In this document: one piece after another, positions 23,848 through 35,689 of the stretch
How positions within the stretch are numbered: position 1 is the stretch's first letter
How the letters are laid out: each line of letters begins with the position of its first letter
NCBI GenBank assembly: GCA_949130485.1
Contig: OX422191.1
Coordinates: 3,299,840-3,363,839 of the forward strand
Direction: 5' to 3'
DNA: 64,000 bases
DNA from: Agelas oroides
Lineage: Eukaryota > Porifera > Demospongiae > Agelasida > Agelasidae
Translations under genes and position numbers: made by a program
The notes under the pieces: model-generated
Told to the model about the DNA's origin: nothing
Databases searched by the model: none
The model's input: only the letters and a program-made list of their open reading frames with translations

Positions 23848-26800
23848 TCAATCACCAAGCACTGATTCACGCAGTTCAACAGAAGTTTCAGAGGAAATTT
23901 TCAGTGGGTGCTCACCTGAAGCAAATGATTCACACAGTTCAAGCATTGTTGTGGAGGGAGATGTCAATGAGTATCCACCTGAATCACCTGATTTTGGCAG
24001 TTCAACGAAAGTTGTGGTGACTGTCATCGGCTGAGTGCCTGAGTCAGCTCTCTGTGTACTGCTCTGAGTTTTGCCGCGAATAAACTTTCCAACTGTCTTC
24101 CAGGATTTTGTGTCTTTGAGCTGGAGGCAAACGTGATAGAAGAGGGTTCCAAGGAAAGCAATGAAAGCAATACTGACTGACAAGTATGTAGCAGCAGCTT
24201 GGTTCCCTCCAGTACCACCAATGTAGAGTGTTGCAACTGAGAGAATACCCAAGTTAAAAATGAAAGAAAATTCGAGCGTGTTCAAGTAGCAGTTTGAATA
24301 TACTCTACCTACTAGAATGTACCACATTGCCAGGCCAAGTGTTGTGGAAGTAATGACTAAAAGGTTTACACTGCTCTCCCCAAGAGCATTGAAAGCAAAT
24401 GCTAAAAACAACCCAAGGCGGACTAAAAGCAGGAGTCCAGTCCAATAGCGGCACTTGGCTGTATATGGTGCATGATATGCATCCATAAATGATTTGAACT
24501 TAGTATTGTTCAGGCAATTAAAACCTTTCACATTTGATAAAGTGAAAAGCCACTGACCAAGAAGAAGAAGAAAGGTGTAGGGAAGGAAAAGAAATAGAAG
24601 TGCTATAAGAGCTACAATGAACAATGGAATATGTTTGGAAGTCAGGTAGGTGATGTTGCCATCATAAAGCCACACTGTAACTCGAGAACCATCTGGGTAA
24701 TCTAGAAAAGTAAACGACATGACAGTAATGATGGTGTGAAGAAACTTTGCATAGGAGAAGAGGAACAGGGTTCCCAGAACTGATACAGGATTGGTACCCA
24801 AAAATTTGGCAAGTCGCTGTAGCACATGACTAGCAAGAGATATTAACCCAACAAGCATCCAAACATATGTAGGAAAGACAAACTGCAGCCACACTCGTCC
24901 ATAAGTATCCATTCCATCATAAAAGCAGGTCTCAATTCCCAAGTCAAGGTTAAGCCAAGCAATAAATATAGTCAAAATGTTGGTATCCCCAGATGGAAAG
25001 AAAGTAGACCGATTCATTGCTATGACATTTGCATAGAATATTAATCCATTAATAGTGCCAATGGCAACTGTCAGCTTGAGGATGAACAGGAAGATGACTA
25101 ACACTATACCAAAAAGTGCCATTGGAATTATCAAACCGAGGTACGCATTCTCACACTTCAAACAGCGAGAACTACCAAATGGAAGGCTGAAATTTTGTTG
25201 GCATGCACCACACAAAATGCCCGAACGGTTGTGGGCACAAAGAGTGTCTGGATTAGAAGGACTAACATTTCTGGATCCCATCACACAGTAGTCAAATGGG
25301 CAGTGTGGGCGGATGATTAGACCAATGTACGTATCATTCTCACTGTAATATGGAGACATCCAAAAGTTACTACTTTGTGTTACTGTAGCATCTTCTATGT
25401 TGCATTCAGTTGTGAAAGTCTGTAGCTGTCTATCACAAATGCACTCTCCCTGTGATAAGTGGAAACCAACTGGGCAAGGGTGAAATATTAATTGAATGGA
25501 TTTCTTGGCTTCTCCTATATCACGGCATGGACCTTCAGCATATAAAATAAGTTCCTGCGATGTAGCCTCTGAGAACACCTGATAGTGTAGCTCAGTGCAG
25601 CTTCGGCTTGTCTTCTCCAAAAGATCTCTTCTTCTTAAACTCTGGGCTCCTACAATTGATGAAAGATAACTTCGGATTGTGGCAGGAATTGTTTGGTTGA
25701 TTTGGTCCAGTGCTGCAATGGATATTGGAAATATTTCTCCTCTTTGTACCAAAAAAGCTGGTGGTTGGTAGTTGCAATTTGGTAAATTTTCCTTACAGAT
25801 GCAGACACGAAATGGAGCTGATGAGATTAGAGTAGCATTAATAGTGCTTGTTTGGAACTCAGAAAGTGTGCGCAAAATGGACAGGGATGTATTTCCATGT
25901 TCATTGGTCAAAGGTGCATCTAGCTCACACTTGTCTAGTCTTCCACCATATAGTGCACTACCTTCTTCACTGGCCATGTTGTTTTTGAACTGCAGTGATT
26001 TGTCATCAGTTCTATTCTCATTTAAAATCCTAAAGAAACACTGAGGAGGATGAGTAGCAAATTTTAAAAGTGGATTATTTGTACACTCATTGGTACGTAC
26101 ATCATCTGTAACATGTATGGCCCCTCCACGTTGAGCACGATTCTCTGAGAATTGAATCTTCACTGTCAGTGAGAATTCAAATCTTGAGTCAAGTTCCAAT
26201 GACAATGCTCCTCCTTCAATCGCTGAGTTGTTCAGAAAGGCCCCATCACTACTGAATGTCAGGGAGGAGTTGACAGCAGCAATGGCCCCACCTAGTCTAC
26301 CCGCACGGTTTCTGGTGAATATAAAGTCACCAAAAAATGATGATTGACTGTTCAAAAGATACAATGCACCACCATATTCAGCGGAATTACCAATGAACCG
26401 AGAGTTTCCACTGAATTTGCCAGTCATGTTATAAAGAAAAGCAGCTGCCCCTGCTCCTCCTGAGTTGTTCATGAAAGTGTTATTTCCATTAAAATAAAGA
26501 GTCCCGTGTTTGGCAATTACAGCTGAGTTGTTAACCATACTCTCAAAAAAACTAACTTTTCCAAGAAATTTAACTTTGGAGAATTCCATATTGAAGATCC
26601 CTGATGCAATGTTTTGGACATAGTTATTGGTGGAAATTGTGCACTCTTCAAATACAGTTGTACTGTTGAAAATTAGAACTATTCCAGGAAAAATTGCAGC
26701 ATTATTGTGAAAGGCTTTGGTTCCTTTGAATCTTACACTAGGACAATTGTATACAATCACAATACTTGCATTTGCTGAATTGCGTATGAAATCAGTACTG

Positions 26801-27866
26801 GTCCCTTCGAATCTTACTCTAGGGCAGCTGTGCACAGTCACAATACTTGTATTTGCTGAATTGTATATGAAATTGGTAGTACCAGTGATATTGATTTCAC
26901 ACCCTCCCCCCCAGATTGCACTACCTCCTCCTATTTCGGCTGTGTTGTTGACGAAGTTACTTTGCCCATGCATGGCCATCTGGGCATTAAAAACTAATAT
27001 TCCTCCATGTAAATAGGGAAAGTTTTTGGAGAATGTTTGATTTGCTGTAAGAAGCAGCAAGCTATTGTGTACAGTCATCATGCTACCATAGTCTGCAGCA
27101 TTCTCCACAAAATAGCTGTCGCCTCTGAATGCTGCATAACTATTGATCATGTAAATTCCTCCTCCAAATGTAGCCTCATTTCTCATAAACACAGTGTTCC
27201 CGTTGGTATTAACAGTGCTGTGTGATGCCATTGCTATGGCACCCCCAAATACAGCAGTATTGCAAGCAAACACATTGTTTTCCTGCAGATAAATGTGGCT
27301 GCTGATTACATAAATCGCCCCACCATAAATATAATCAGCTGAATTGCTCAGAAAAATGTTACTTGTCAAAATTGCAGTTGACTCCAATGCACGTAGTGCT
27401 GTATTTTTACTTTGTTGAAAGGTACAGTTGGTAAGCTTAAATATGTCAACCTGGTATAAAGACACTGCTGAGAATGAATACCCTTCCACCCCACAAGAGA
27501 TGAATTCCAGTGCAGTGAATTCTGTATTAGAAACACCTATAAGTTCAAATGCAGCAGGTGAAAAGCACAAAATTCGAGTTTTTCTTCCATCCAGAAGATT
27601 GCTTCCAATCAGTTTGAGTGTATTGACATTTGCTATAACTACATTCGCTTCAACAATGTGATCTCCAGGACTGAATATGAAGGTGGTGTTTGATGTGAAA
27701 TATGTTTCCGAGTTTTGAATGTAGTGAGAGAAATTGAGACAAGGTTCCAATGGACAAGCTGAGTCTGTAGTAGAACTGACATAGTATAGGTGTTCTGAGC
27801 TGAACATATGTTCAGGTTGATAAACACCCACACAATCGTGGCAATGAAGGTCAGCTGAGTGGGCAT
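23848..27866 (-). pseudogene. pmp-like beta-helix multipass membrane protein, copy 2, 2-bp insertion after the signal peptide
   Basis: The ATG at 27866 follows the acceptor ttattatag and gives a signal peptide (TFIATIVWVFINLNICSAQ). After AQNTY the DNA has two extra bases relative to copy 1 (cctatactatg versus cctactatg), so the long frame of more than 1,300 codons is out of register with the signal peptide. Without it, the first in-frame ATG encodes MFSSEH and has no signal. The rest is intact: beta-helix rungs to about residue 640 (FxxNxAxxGGAI), a Cys-rich stretch (CPVGFHLSQGECICDRQLQ; CGACQQNFS), about eight membrane segments (about 920-1270) and an ~83-residue Ser/Thr-rich tail with three related units (VELPKSGDSG, LELCESFASG, VELRESVLGD). 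An 81-bp rung duplication lies at 26719-26880. An assembly error or alternative 5' exon could rescue it. Probable surface receptor/adhesion-type protein; function unknown. Confidence 0.82.
26719..26880 (-). repeat. 81-bp tandem duplication within pmp-like copy 2
   Basis: Units 26719-26799 and 26800-26880 share tcgaatctta/tgaatctta, tcacaatacttg and tttgctgaattg. The unit is 27 codons, one beta-helix rung (FxxNSANxSIVxVxxCPxVRF), so the duplication keeps the frame. Copy 1 has only one such rung. Confidence 0.88.
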
Positions 27867-28361
27867 CCTTTCCTATAATAAAAGAATAATATACTAAAAT
27901 ATACAATAGTATCCTATGGCGTAATTATGATATTGTTCATTACACTTCATGCAGGTGATGCAATCTAAACAATGAGCTAGCGACAAAAGGGTACATGAAG
28001 ATTGATGAAAGATTGTCAGTACGAGAATAGAAGGGCCTTGCTACCTGGCACATGGGTGAAGTTTAAGGTCAAAACTGGAATTAAAATCAAGAGCAAAGGT
28101 AATCCTAATGTTAGGGTTGAGGTTTAGCTTGGGGTTACCTTTCTCAGTTGGCATGGCGCTAAATTTCACTTTTAGGGGTTTATTTTACACCTTGCATGTT
28201 TACCAAACTAATGGAGAATCTTTACTAAGTTCAGTTTATTAGTCAGTTAAAAAAGCTGTTTACTACTCTAGTTAATGTTGTTTTGTTTGTTTTACAGTAT
28301 GCAAATACAATGTAGTTATGACAGAAACTGTGCAACATACAATTTGGTGATCCTTTTTGCA
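27867..28361. other. Upstream region of pmp-like copy 2
   Basis: Contains the conserved 3' splice acceptor before the ATG, then sequence paralogous to the copy 1 upstream region. It ends at cctttttgca (28352-28361), which is repeated after the next element. Confidence 0.55.
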
Positions 28362-29074
28362 GGTCGTGTCTAATCACTGGATTGTGGATTGGATTGCTGG
28401 ACTGGACTGCTGGACTGGATTATTGGTGTTCTTATCACATAACCTCCACCCAATCAGATATGCTGAATTTAGTTACATTAACTGCCTTATGTTGTTTCTG
28501 CTGCACTTCATCAACCCACTGCATGATAGAGAATGCACATAAGTGCGCAATACACAAGCCACATGGACGGATATGTACCATGAGTTCATGGTATACTCAC
28601 AGTGAGCTCACAGCACCCTCTGGCTGTAGCAAGCAACATGTAAAGGAATGCCAAAGGTACTGCCAAAGGCCACTCCACCAAATAGTTCGCCATGCTATGG
28701 TAGCTATAGGTTTAGAACTCTGGTGTCAGGGTAAAATGCCACACTGTTTAGTGGTTACCTGGCTATTACCCATTGTGTTATTGAAAGTAGCCATGTATAA
28801 AAGTGTGCTTAGGCCCAAGAATAGACTATGCCATTGGCCTACCAAGCAACTTCATCTGTTGTACTATAGGCCTACCTTTCAAGCTCCCTTGGGCACAAAA
28901 CTCCCACAATTGCATGATGTCCTTTGTTTCATGGGAATCTAGCTGCTAAGTGTCCAACATGTGACCCAATTCAGCACATCTGATTGGATAGAGGTCATGT
29001 GGTACAAAAAATTTAAGTTCAAAGGTCAGTCCAGTAATCCAGTCCACAATCCAGTCCAGCAATTAGATACGACC
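28362..29074. mobile_element. TIR element with 9-bp flanking repeat (Mutator-like ends)
   Basis: The ends ggtcgtgtctaat (28362) and attagatacgacc (to 29074) are inverse. Each is followed inward by ctggact/ctggatt subrepeats forming TIRs of about 55 bp. Flanks ctttttgca (28353-28361) and ctttttgca (29075-29083) form a perfect 9-bp direct repeat, the length expected for Mutator-like insertions. The inner 186-codon frame starting at 28382 begins in the TIR and has no recognisable domain; I do not accept it as a gene. Confidence 0.85.
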
Positions 29075-29083
29075 CTTTTTGCA

Positions 29084-31920
29084 AGTTAACCCAGCATCTG
29101 CATGCATTTTGTGCCCTTCATCACATTCAACAATATATGTGTCATGTTTTCAAAGACAGAAGGCACAATATTCAAGTTAACCAAGATGTAAAATATTATA
29201 TCTTCTCACTGCCCAGAAAATAATTGCCAGAGTACTTACTGTAAATTTGAGTATGGTATTGATTATAAGTACCTAAATTGCTGTAGCTTTTTATCATAGT
29301 TTTCCAGTCTATTGAGGCTTTACAAGAGCTTCATTAGGCCCAATTTGGTGTATGTATCTATTGCAGTGGTATGTGACATTTAATTAAAAAGATTGTAAAC
29401 AGATCTAAAAATACTAAGTAAAAGTTTTTCAAAATACTGTTACAGTAACCATTGACTTAAAATTCACCACAAATCTATAGTTCGGAATTGTTTAGAGCAA
29501 TATATTATTAGTACGTAAACAAGGTTGCATGTTGGTATGGACCTATATATCAGCTTGCAACATTTTTCCTGCTTGGCTGATGATCCTTTCAAGAAGCTCT
29601 GATGAAAACACAGACAGAGTCAACTTACATTGGAGGAGCACGTTGGACCACTATTAGGATGTAATTAGCAAAGTACAATTACCAACTGAAAAATATTCCA
29701 ACCAATTAAATGACCAGTACGATTGCAATTACGACTACCTTAAAATTGTATAAAATTGCAGGTTTGTTACAAATACAAATTACCATTTCAACACCACTGA
29801 CCTATTGCCTGGAACTGTAGCTCACTTCAAGGGCAAGATTGGAGCCCTAAAAGGTTTGCTCGTGGAGTCTGTCCTGTCTGAAATTCTGAATTTTTTAAAC
29901 TGCAAATCATGCACCTTTTCAAAGGAGAAGCACTTACCTCTGTCATGTTTACAAATACAAGGATAGGTTTTCTGGCTGCTCCAATACATCTTCAAGTATA
30001 GACGCTTTCATGATAACCAGAATAGATAAAAAAGCCTTCAGAGTTCAGAACCAGGTCTTATTGGTTCTCACTTTCTCCTTATGCCATCTCACTGCACAGA
30101 ATGGTCTGCCTTTAGTCACATTTCGTGAAACTGGATCTTCAACTCTTTGGAAAAATTTTTAATACTTTACTTACAGTTATTAAAGTAGCCCTTTAGATGC
30201 ACATTGTATTAGCTCTCAGCTATTTGTGTATCCCTTGCTCCTGCATAGACCATGGACTATTACAATTTTGGAAGAAATTACTATTGGTTATACTTCCAAC
30301 TTTATGAGACAAGACATACGCTGCATGCAAACACACACACATGTGCATTTGGGCACATCTAATTTGGCTTCTACACAACACGTGCAGGTCTATATACTTC
30401 ATATGCATTTTCTAGACCACACTCTATAGCTATATAAGTAGTTAATATCTTCAAGGCATATGCTAGGCTAATCACGGCGTGCATGCTTTGCAGTAAAAAT
30501 GCTTGTAGCTATTATGCAATGCATAGACTGAATCTACATACTCCTCAGTCCTTACATTCATGTTATGCATTTTGACTTTACCGTTTTGGGCCTCACAGCA
30601 CTGGCTGAACTTTCCAGTAGTCACTGAGTCTGACAACACAAATGCAAAAACATTTAGACTCTGAATGTACTCTGCCAGTCTGTAACAGAATTGCTTTATA
30701 GTCATCCATCAGTGCAGAACAAACAAGATGTTTTATCTAAACATAACACCTGCATAATCAGTCTATGAGTTATTTCAATTTTGTTGCTACCATAAATATT
30801 TTTGCCATTCGGCTGCTAACAAAATAATTTTGCTCGCAGTCTGACAATAGCAAAGCTTCTGGACGTATGCCTAACACACCCACATCACAAGTGGGTCATT
30901 CCATGTCAAATCAACCTTATACCTCTTCCAATTTTGCCGAAACTTGGTGAGCTTGTTAGGACTTTTTCACACCAAGTTTCAGCTGTTTAGGTCTAATAGT
31001 TTTTGAACTACAGCTAGTTTGATCTTTAAACCAGGTGGTCGTTTTTAGATGACTCAAATGCATATATCTTTTGTTGCATTTGATGTATGAAGCTGTAAAC
31101 ACCATTTTCTGAAAGCACCTTTCATTTGGCATATAATTTGAATTTAATTATAGATCAAAGGTTATATTATCTAAACTTTGACCTCAGTTATCGGAAATAC
31201 CAATTTTTGATTTTTCTCAAGCTTTTTGCACAAAGAGCTTGGACCTTCATCTGTTTACTCACAAAGTTTTAATTTGGGACAACAGTGGGACCAGTATGTA
31301 CAAACAATTATCATACGTCTAACTCACGCTAATGTATGGGAGTCAATGGGGAAGCCTTGCAGCTGCACGCAGTTTATAAAAAGCCGTATTTTTACTACAA
31401 GTCACGCGACAATCCGTATCAGTACTACAAGTCACACGAGAATCCGTATCAGGTACTATAAGTCACGTGCGCTGCGTCTGACATAGCACAGTTCATTACA
31501 CAAAATGAAACTGTGCAAGCCCGTGTAGGAGTGTTCGGGTTTTTTGACACTACTAACACGCCATATTTCACTCACCTTGTCAAATGGTAGTCTGGTAGAC
31601 GTTCAGCTGGTAAGTATAAAAACCTTTTGATCTTCCATCCCTACAACCAGCTTTAATATTATAGTGTAATACCCTATGTAATATGATTTATTATATACGC
31701 GCCAATAGTATTTCCCATCTATAGAGCAACATGACTAATATTTTCCCTTAGATCATGGTTGTAGTAAATGCTTCAATATGATTGGTCAACAGCAGGTGTT
31801 CTAGATCCCATAGAATACTTGTAAATTCATAGAACACTTGTAAATTCTCATAGAACACCTGTAATTTATTCCTCAGAGCATGAAGCTGTTATTTAATTGT
31901 TTTGGTCTTACATTGTCAGA
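29084..31920. other. Intergenic
   Basis: Includes 30487-30790, the counterpart of 21285-21560. At 30890-31070 there is a block (gggtcattccatgtcaaatc ... tttttgaactacagctag) of a type common in dispersed repeats, without visible ends here. At 31380-31460 three related units of gtcacgcgacaatccgtatc occur. No convincing exon. Confidence 0.5.
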
Positions 31921-31924
31921 CAAA

Positions 31925-32222
31925 ATGGATATCAAACAGTTCCATTTGGTGTGTACATTCATAATCTGATGTTTGTTTTCATTTTGGAGTAAGTGTTCCA
32001 AAAGAGTCTAGGTACGGTAGTGATTTTACCACTTGTACGTATCGGTTATACTTGTAACTAACAATTTCATCCCTGAAACAGGCAATAGTTTACCAAACCA
32101 GACAAAATGGGTATCAAACAGTTCCATTTGGTGTGTACATTCATAATCTGATGTTTGTTTTCATTTTGGAGTAAGTGTTCCAAAAAGAGTCTAGGTATGG
32201 TTGTGATTTTACCACTGTATCG
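31925..32222 (+). repeat. Direct repeat, two ~130-bp copies, third partial copy at 34558-34635
   Basis: The block atcaaacagttccatttggt, followed by gtgtacattcataatctgat, occurs at about 31930, 32108 and 34576. The first two copies continue through gttttcattttggagtaagt and gattttaccac. The third copy sits inside the right part of the 32225-34798 element. Confidence 0.88.
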
Positions 32223-32224
32223 GT

Positions 32225-34798
32225 TACACTGTTAAAAGAAAGGAGTAAGAGTTACTCTTTTGAAGGAGTTCCGACAGCCGGGCAAATTTAACCCCCCAAG
32301 GAGTAAAATTTTTACTCCTGTATGGAGTTATGGTAAGCACTTAAAGGAGTACACTAGTTACTCTTATGTGGAGTTAGTGTAACTAATAAAGTAGTTTCAT
32401 TTAATGTAATTCGTAGGGTTTAGCCTTTAAATGCTCAAAATAAAAACTGTGTGCACAAAGTGTAATCAAAATAAAACTGGACACAAGAAGGTGATATACA
32501 AAAGTTAGCCAGACAAAGAACACAGAGAAGAAACAGATGGTGGAACCTTTTGATTGTCCTTTAGTCCCAAGACAAAATGCTGAAAAAAGATAAGCAATGC
32601 ATAAACTGATTTACGATATGCAGTGTCAAATACAAAATAAATGCAGATGAGATCCACTAAAGCATCACCCAGAGTGGGTGCTGAAAGAAGGCAGTCAGAT
32701 TCTTAGGTATACATGGTACTGCATGGTCTCGTCTGTTTCTGTAGCAACTATATGTAGGGCTCTTGCTGTCCTGTACTTTCCACCAACATGTCAACATCTG
32801 TGCAGCCCTGTTAAAAAACAAACAAATGATCTATAAATAAGACATGTTATGCCTGACTTTGTCCTCATTTGCTGGGAATACCATGCAAGCTTACAGTACA
32901 AACACTTTAAACTAACCAAGCAACTATCTAAAATGAAACATAACGAGCAAATCAATACAACCATAAGTTCTCTTTCCTATAGTGAGAAGCAGGAGCGCAT
33001 AAGAACAGACGGGTAGAGTAAGAGCATGCATCTCCAATAGAAGCCCATATAGTCCAGTCAAAATTATTGAACCGTACTAAAAATAGAACACCCGGTCATG
33101 TGCTTAGTAACAATGCCTTATGCCCACAGAATGTCTAGTACGTATTACTATATTTTTAGCAATAAATTTTGACCGGTTTCAAATTTTACGGAGTTGCACG
33201 GTCTTACTCCAGCCGCCCGTTCTTATGCGTTCTTGTGAGAAGTTATATATACCAGGCACATTGTTTAGCATTTTTAGTAGCTACACATGTGGAAAACATA
33301 AAATGTTGTTACATAGTGTTTACCTTGTTGTAGTGTAGTATGGTGGTCTTAACCTTCAGTGACCGTGGACACAGTAGGTGCTCCAGAATTTTGATGCACT
33401 TTAGACCATCATGACCTATATGCATGTATAAACAAGTAAACACATGTGATATACCAATTAGAAAATGCAAATTAACTTTGAAAGATTGCCCACTCTCAGG
33501 CTATTGTTTGTCCAATTATTTGCCGCAAAGGCATTGAGTTACTGCAAAACATGATATGGATGCTCTTTCGTGGTTAACTCTTTACCCCCGACGCGCATGC
33601 GCAGAAATCAATCTCGTAGCCACGAGACAAGATATTGAAAAAATGGCGATTTTGTATCATGATGATTCATAGCGTTATATCTTGTAAACTAGCTGAGTTC
33701 ACAGGTTGATAGTTAGGCTTAGTTTAATCAAAAACAAACCTGCTTTACTCAGGAAGTAGTCATACGAGTTGATGGTGAAGTTCGACTAAGCCAGAACGGA
33801 TGAAGGGCGGGTACTCGCTATCCATTGGAAATGACGGGAAATCCGTGGCCAAACTCCCAGCGAAGGTACGTTTTCATTGTTGTTTAGATGATTAGCTAGA
33901 AACAATTCTGTAGAACAAGTTGCGAGTAGGATACAAGCTGTTCTGTGACAATGCTAGGTTCAACACGGTCGGCAGCCAAACTTCGAACGCAATTTCCGGG
34001 GAAAGTCCCTATGGGACACCCCGGCTAATTATGCTTCGATCGACTTCCTGTGGCTTATAATAACTATGTACTAACTCAAAAACGCGCAGCTGTGACGATA
34101 AATAGCCGGAAGCTAACTTGGGCGCATACGGGCGCTATCGGGTTTAAAGGTTGTAAAAATTCCGGGCGCATACGGGCGCTATCGGGGGTAAAGGGTTAAA
34201 TGCTGAAACACTTAAAAGAGCGCCCACTCCCCTCTTTGGCAGACGTGTAAAGTGCTCCACTCTTGGCGCTCTTTCACAAGACTATGGTAGGTGCACTCAG
34301 CATTTTTGACAGGCTTTGTCTCATGCATGTGCATGTCACTATGCCTCAATGTGGTCACTGGGAATTACATTTTGCCTACTTAATGAAGCTATAGGTATTG
34401 AAACATTTCATGCACTCACTTGGTATGGGCATTTTCAAGCACACAGGGTGCTCCTGTGGCAATGAGGGATGGACAGGGCCTGCCGGAAAATATAGCAGAA
34501 GACTGTCATGATTATACTTGTAACTAAGAGTTTCATCCATGAAACAAGTAATACTTGACCAAACCAGACAAAATGGGTATCAAACAGTTCCATTTGGTGT
34601 GTACATTCATAATCTGATGTTTGTTTTCAGTCTTTAGGAAGTATATTACTGAAATAGGTAACTCATACCATGAATTAAGTTTGCTAGTAGGGGTAACTCT
34701 TGTCAAGGAGTAAATTGAACTCCCCATGGTGTTAGTCACTATGATGGAGTAAATTGTTGATAAGAGGAGTTCCAGGAACTCCTTTTTTTATCAGTGTA
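32225..34798. mobile_element. 2.6-kb TIR element with nested insertion
   Basis: Ends TACACTGTTAAAAGAAAGGAGT (32225) and ACTCCTTTTTTTATCAGTGTA (to 34798) are inverse. Both ends contain several ggagt/actcc subrepeats. No transposase frame was found. The element could also be two related shorter elements bracketing unrelated DNA, since the middle (32400-33570) is featureless. A second TIR element sits inside at 33573-34199. Confidence 0.7.
33573..34199. mobile_element. TTAA-type MITE with ttaac(t)ctttacccccga ends, nested
   Basis: Left end ttaactctttacccccga, right end tcgggggtaaagggttaa. GC-richer than its surroundings, with internal repeats gggcgcatacgggcgctatc. Related ends recur at 37276/37792 and 62880/63254. 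Confidence 0.85.
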
Positions 34799-35268
34799 GT
34801 AGCGCCCTCGGGACGCTACAGCCCCGGGTGGGGGCCCTCGGGTTTCTAAATCGCGTAGATCCCTTATAGTCTCAGTGTCTAACTATTATTTAGTTCGTAT
34901 TCGATAGCCCGCAGGGCATATGCTGCGTAGCAACCGCGGCGTGCGCTTTAATTGCAATACACTCGTAGCTGCTGCTGAACAACGAATAAGCTTTCATTAC
35001 GGATGAAGACGGCATTATTTACTAACTTACGGTACTTTCTTCCACTGGTAGAGGGATCGGTACGCGTGCTAGTGCTGTCCAAAGCTATAGAAACAGGCCA
35101 GCAGCCTGAAGCTTATTAATTAAATATGTATATGTCCATGTGTCTGCATGTATACTGGTTTGCTGTTGTATTCTGTTTGCTCGTACTGGGCGTGTTACAG
35201 ATGAATGAACTTTGAACTATCTACTAGGTGCTGCTAAATCAGAGTAGTATATAATAAATCTATTATTT
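34799..35268. other. Intergenic
   Basis: Starts with a GC-rich hairpin-prone segment (gcgccctcgggacgctac; ccccgggtgggggccctcggg). Nothing else recognised. Confidence 0.45.
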
Positions 35269-35392
35269 GATGTGTGAGAAGGCAATATGGCTGGATATTG
35301 CGCTTTTGAGCTGTATTTTCACACGCCTGCGGCTTGTGAAAATATGGCCGCACACTCGTGCAATATCCAGCCATATTGTCTTCTCACCCATC
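35269..35392. repeat. Foldback with ~55-bp arms
   Basis: gatgtgtgagaaggcaatat, followed by ggctggatattgc (35269-), is inverse to gcaatatccagcc followed by atattgtcttctcacccatc (to 35392). The inner part tttcacacgcc/ggcttgtgaaaat is also paired. Small foldback element. Confidence 0.87.
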
Positions 35393-35689
35393 AAAAATAT
35401 ATATGTACACTGCATGCCAGAAACGTTTAATCTGTGTAATATGCAATAGTTATGGGCACGCATGGGTAACAAACAGTTCAGTTTGCTGACATCGAAATTG
35501 TGCGGGGTATGTCTTCTCTGAAGACCTCTAGTCTTTTAGTCTTTGAATGGGTCACTCCTCTTTAGGGCTGATTCAGCTGCTTTGTAAAACTGGTTCACTG
35601 GTATATATACTAGCCTCATTCCCAGGCCTTCCCACCGTCCAGTTTTTGATCACTTGCACTGATATACACCTTCAGTTGGAGGTGGAGGC

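Noticed and set aside
24024..26044. Plus- and minus-strand short frames inside the pmp-like genes
   Set aside because: Shadows of the long minus-strand coding frames.
28382..28942. 186-codon open frame (plus)
   Set aside because: It begins inside the TIR of the 28362-29074 element, has low-complexity W/G/L start from TIR subrepeats and no domain.
32225..34798. Autonomous DNA transposon with transposase
   Set aside because: No long or coherent coding frame in either strand between the TIRs.
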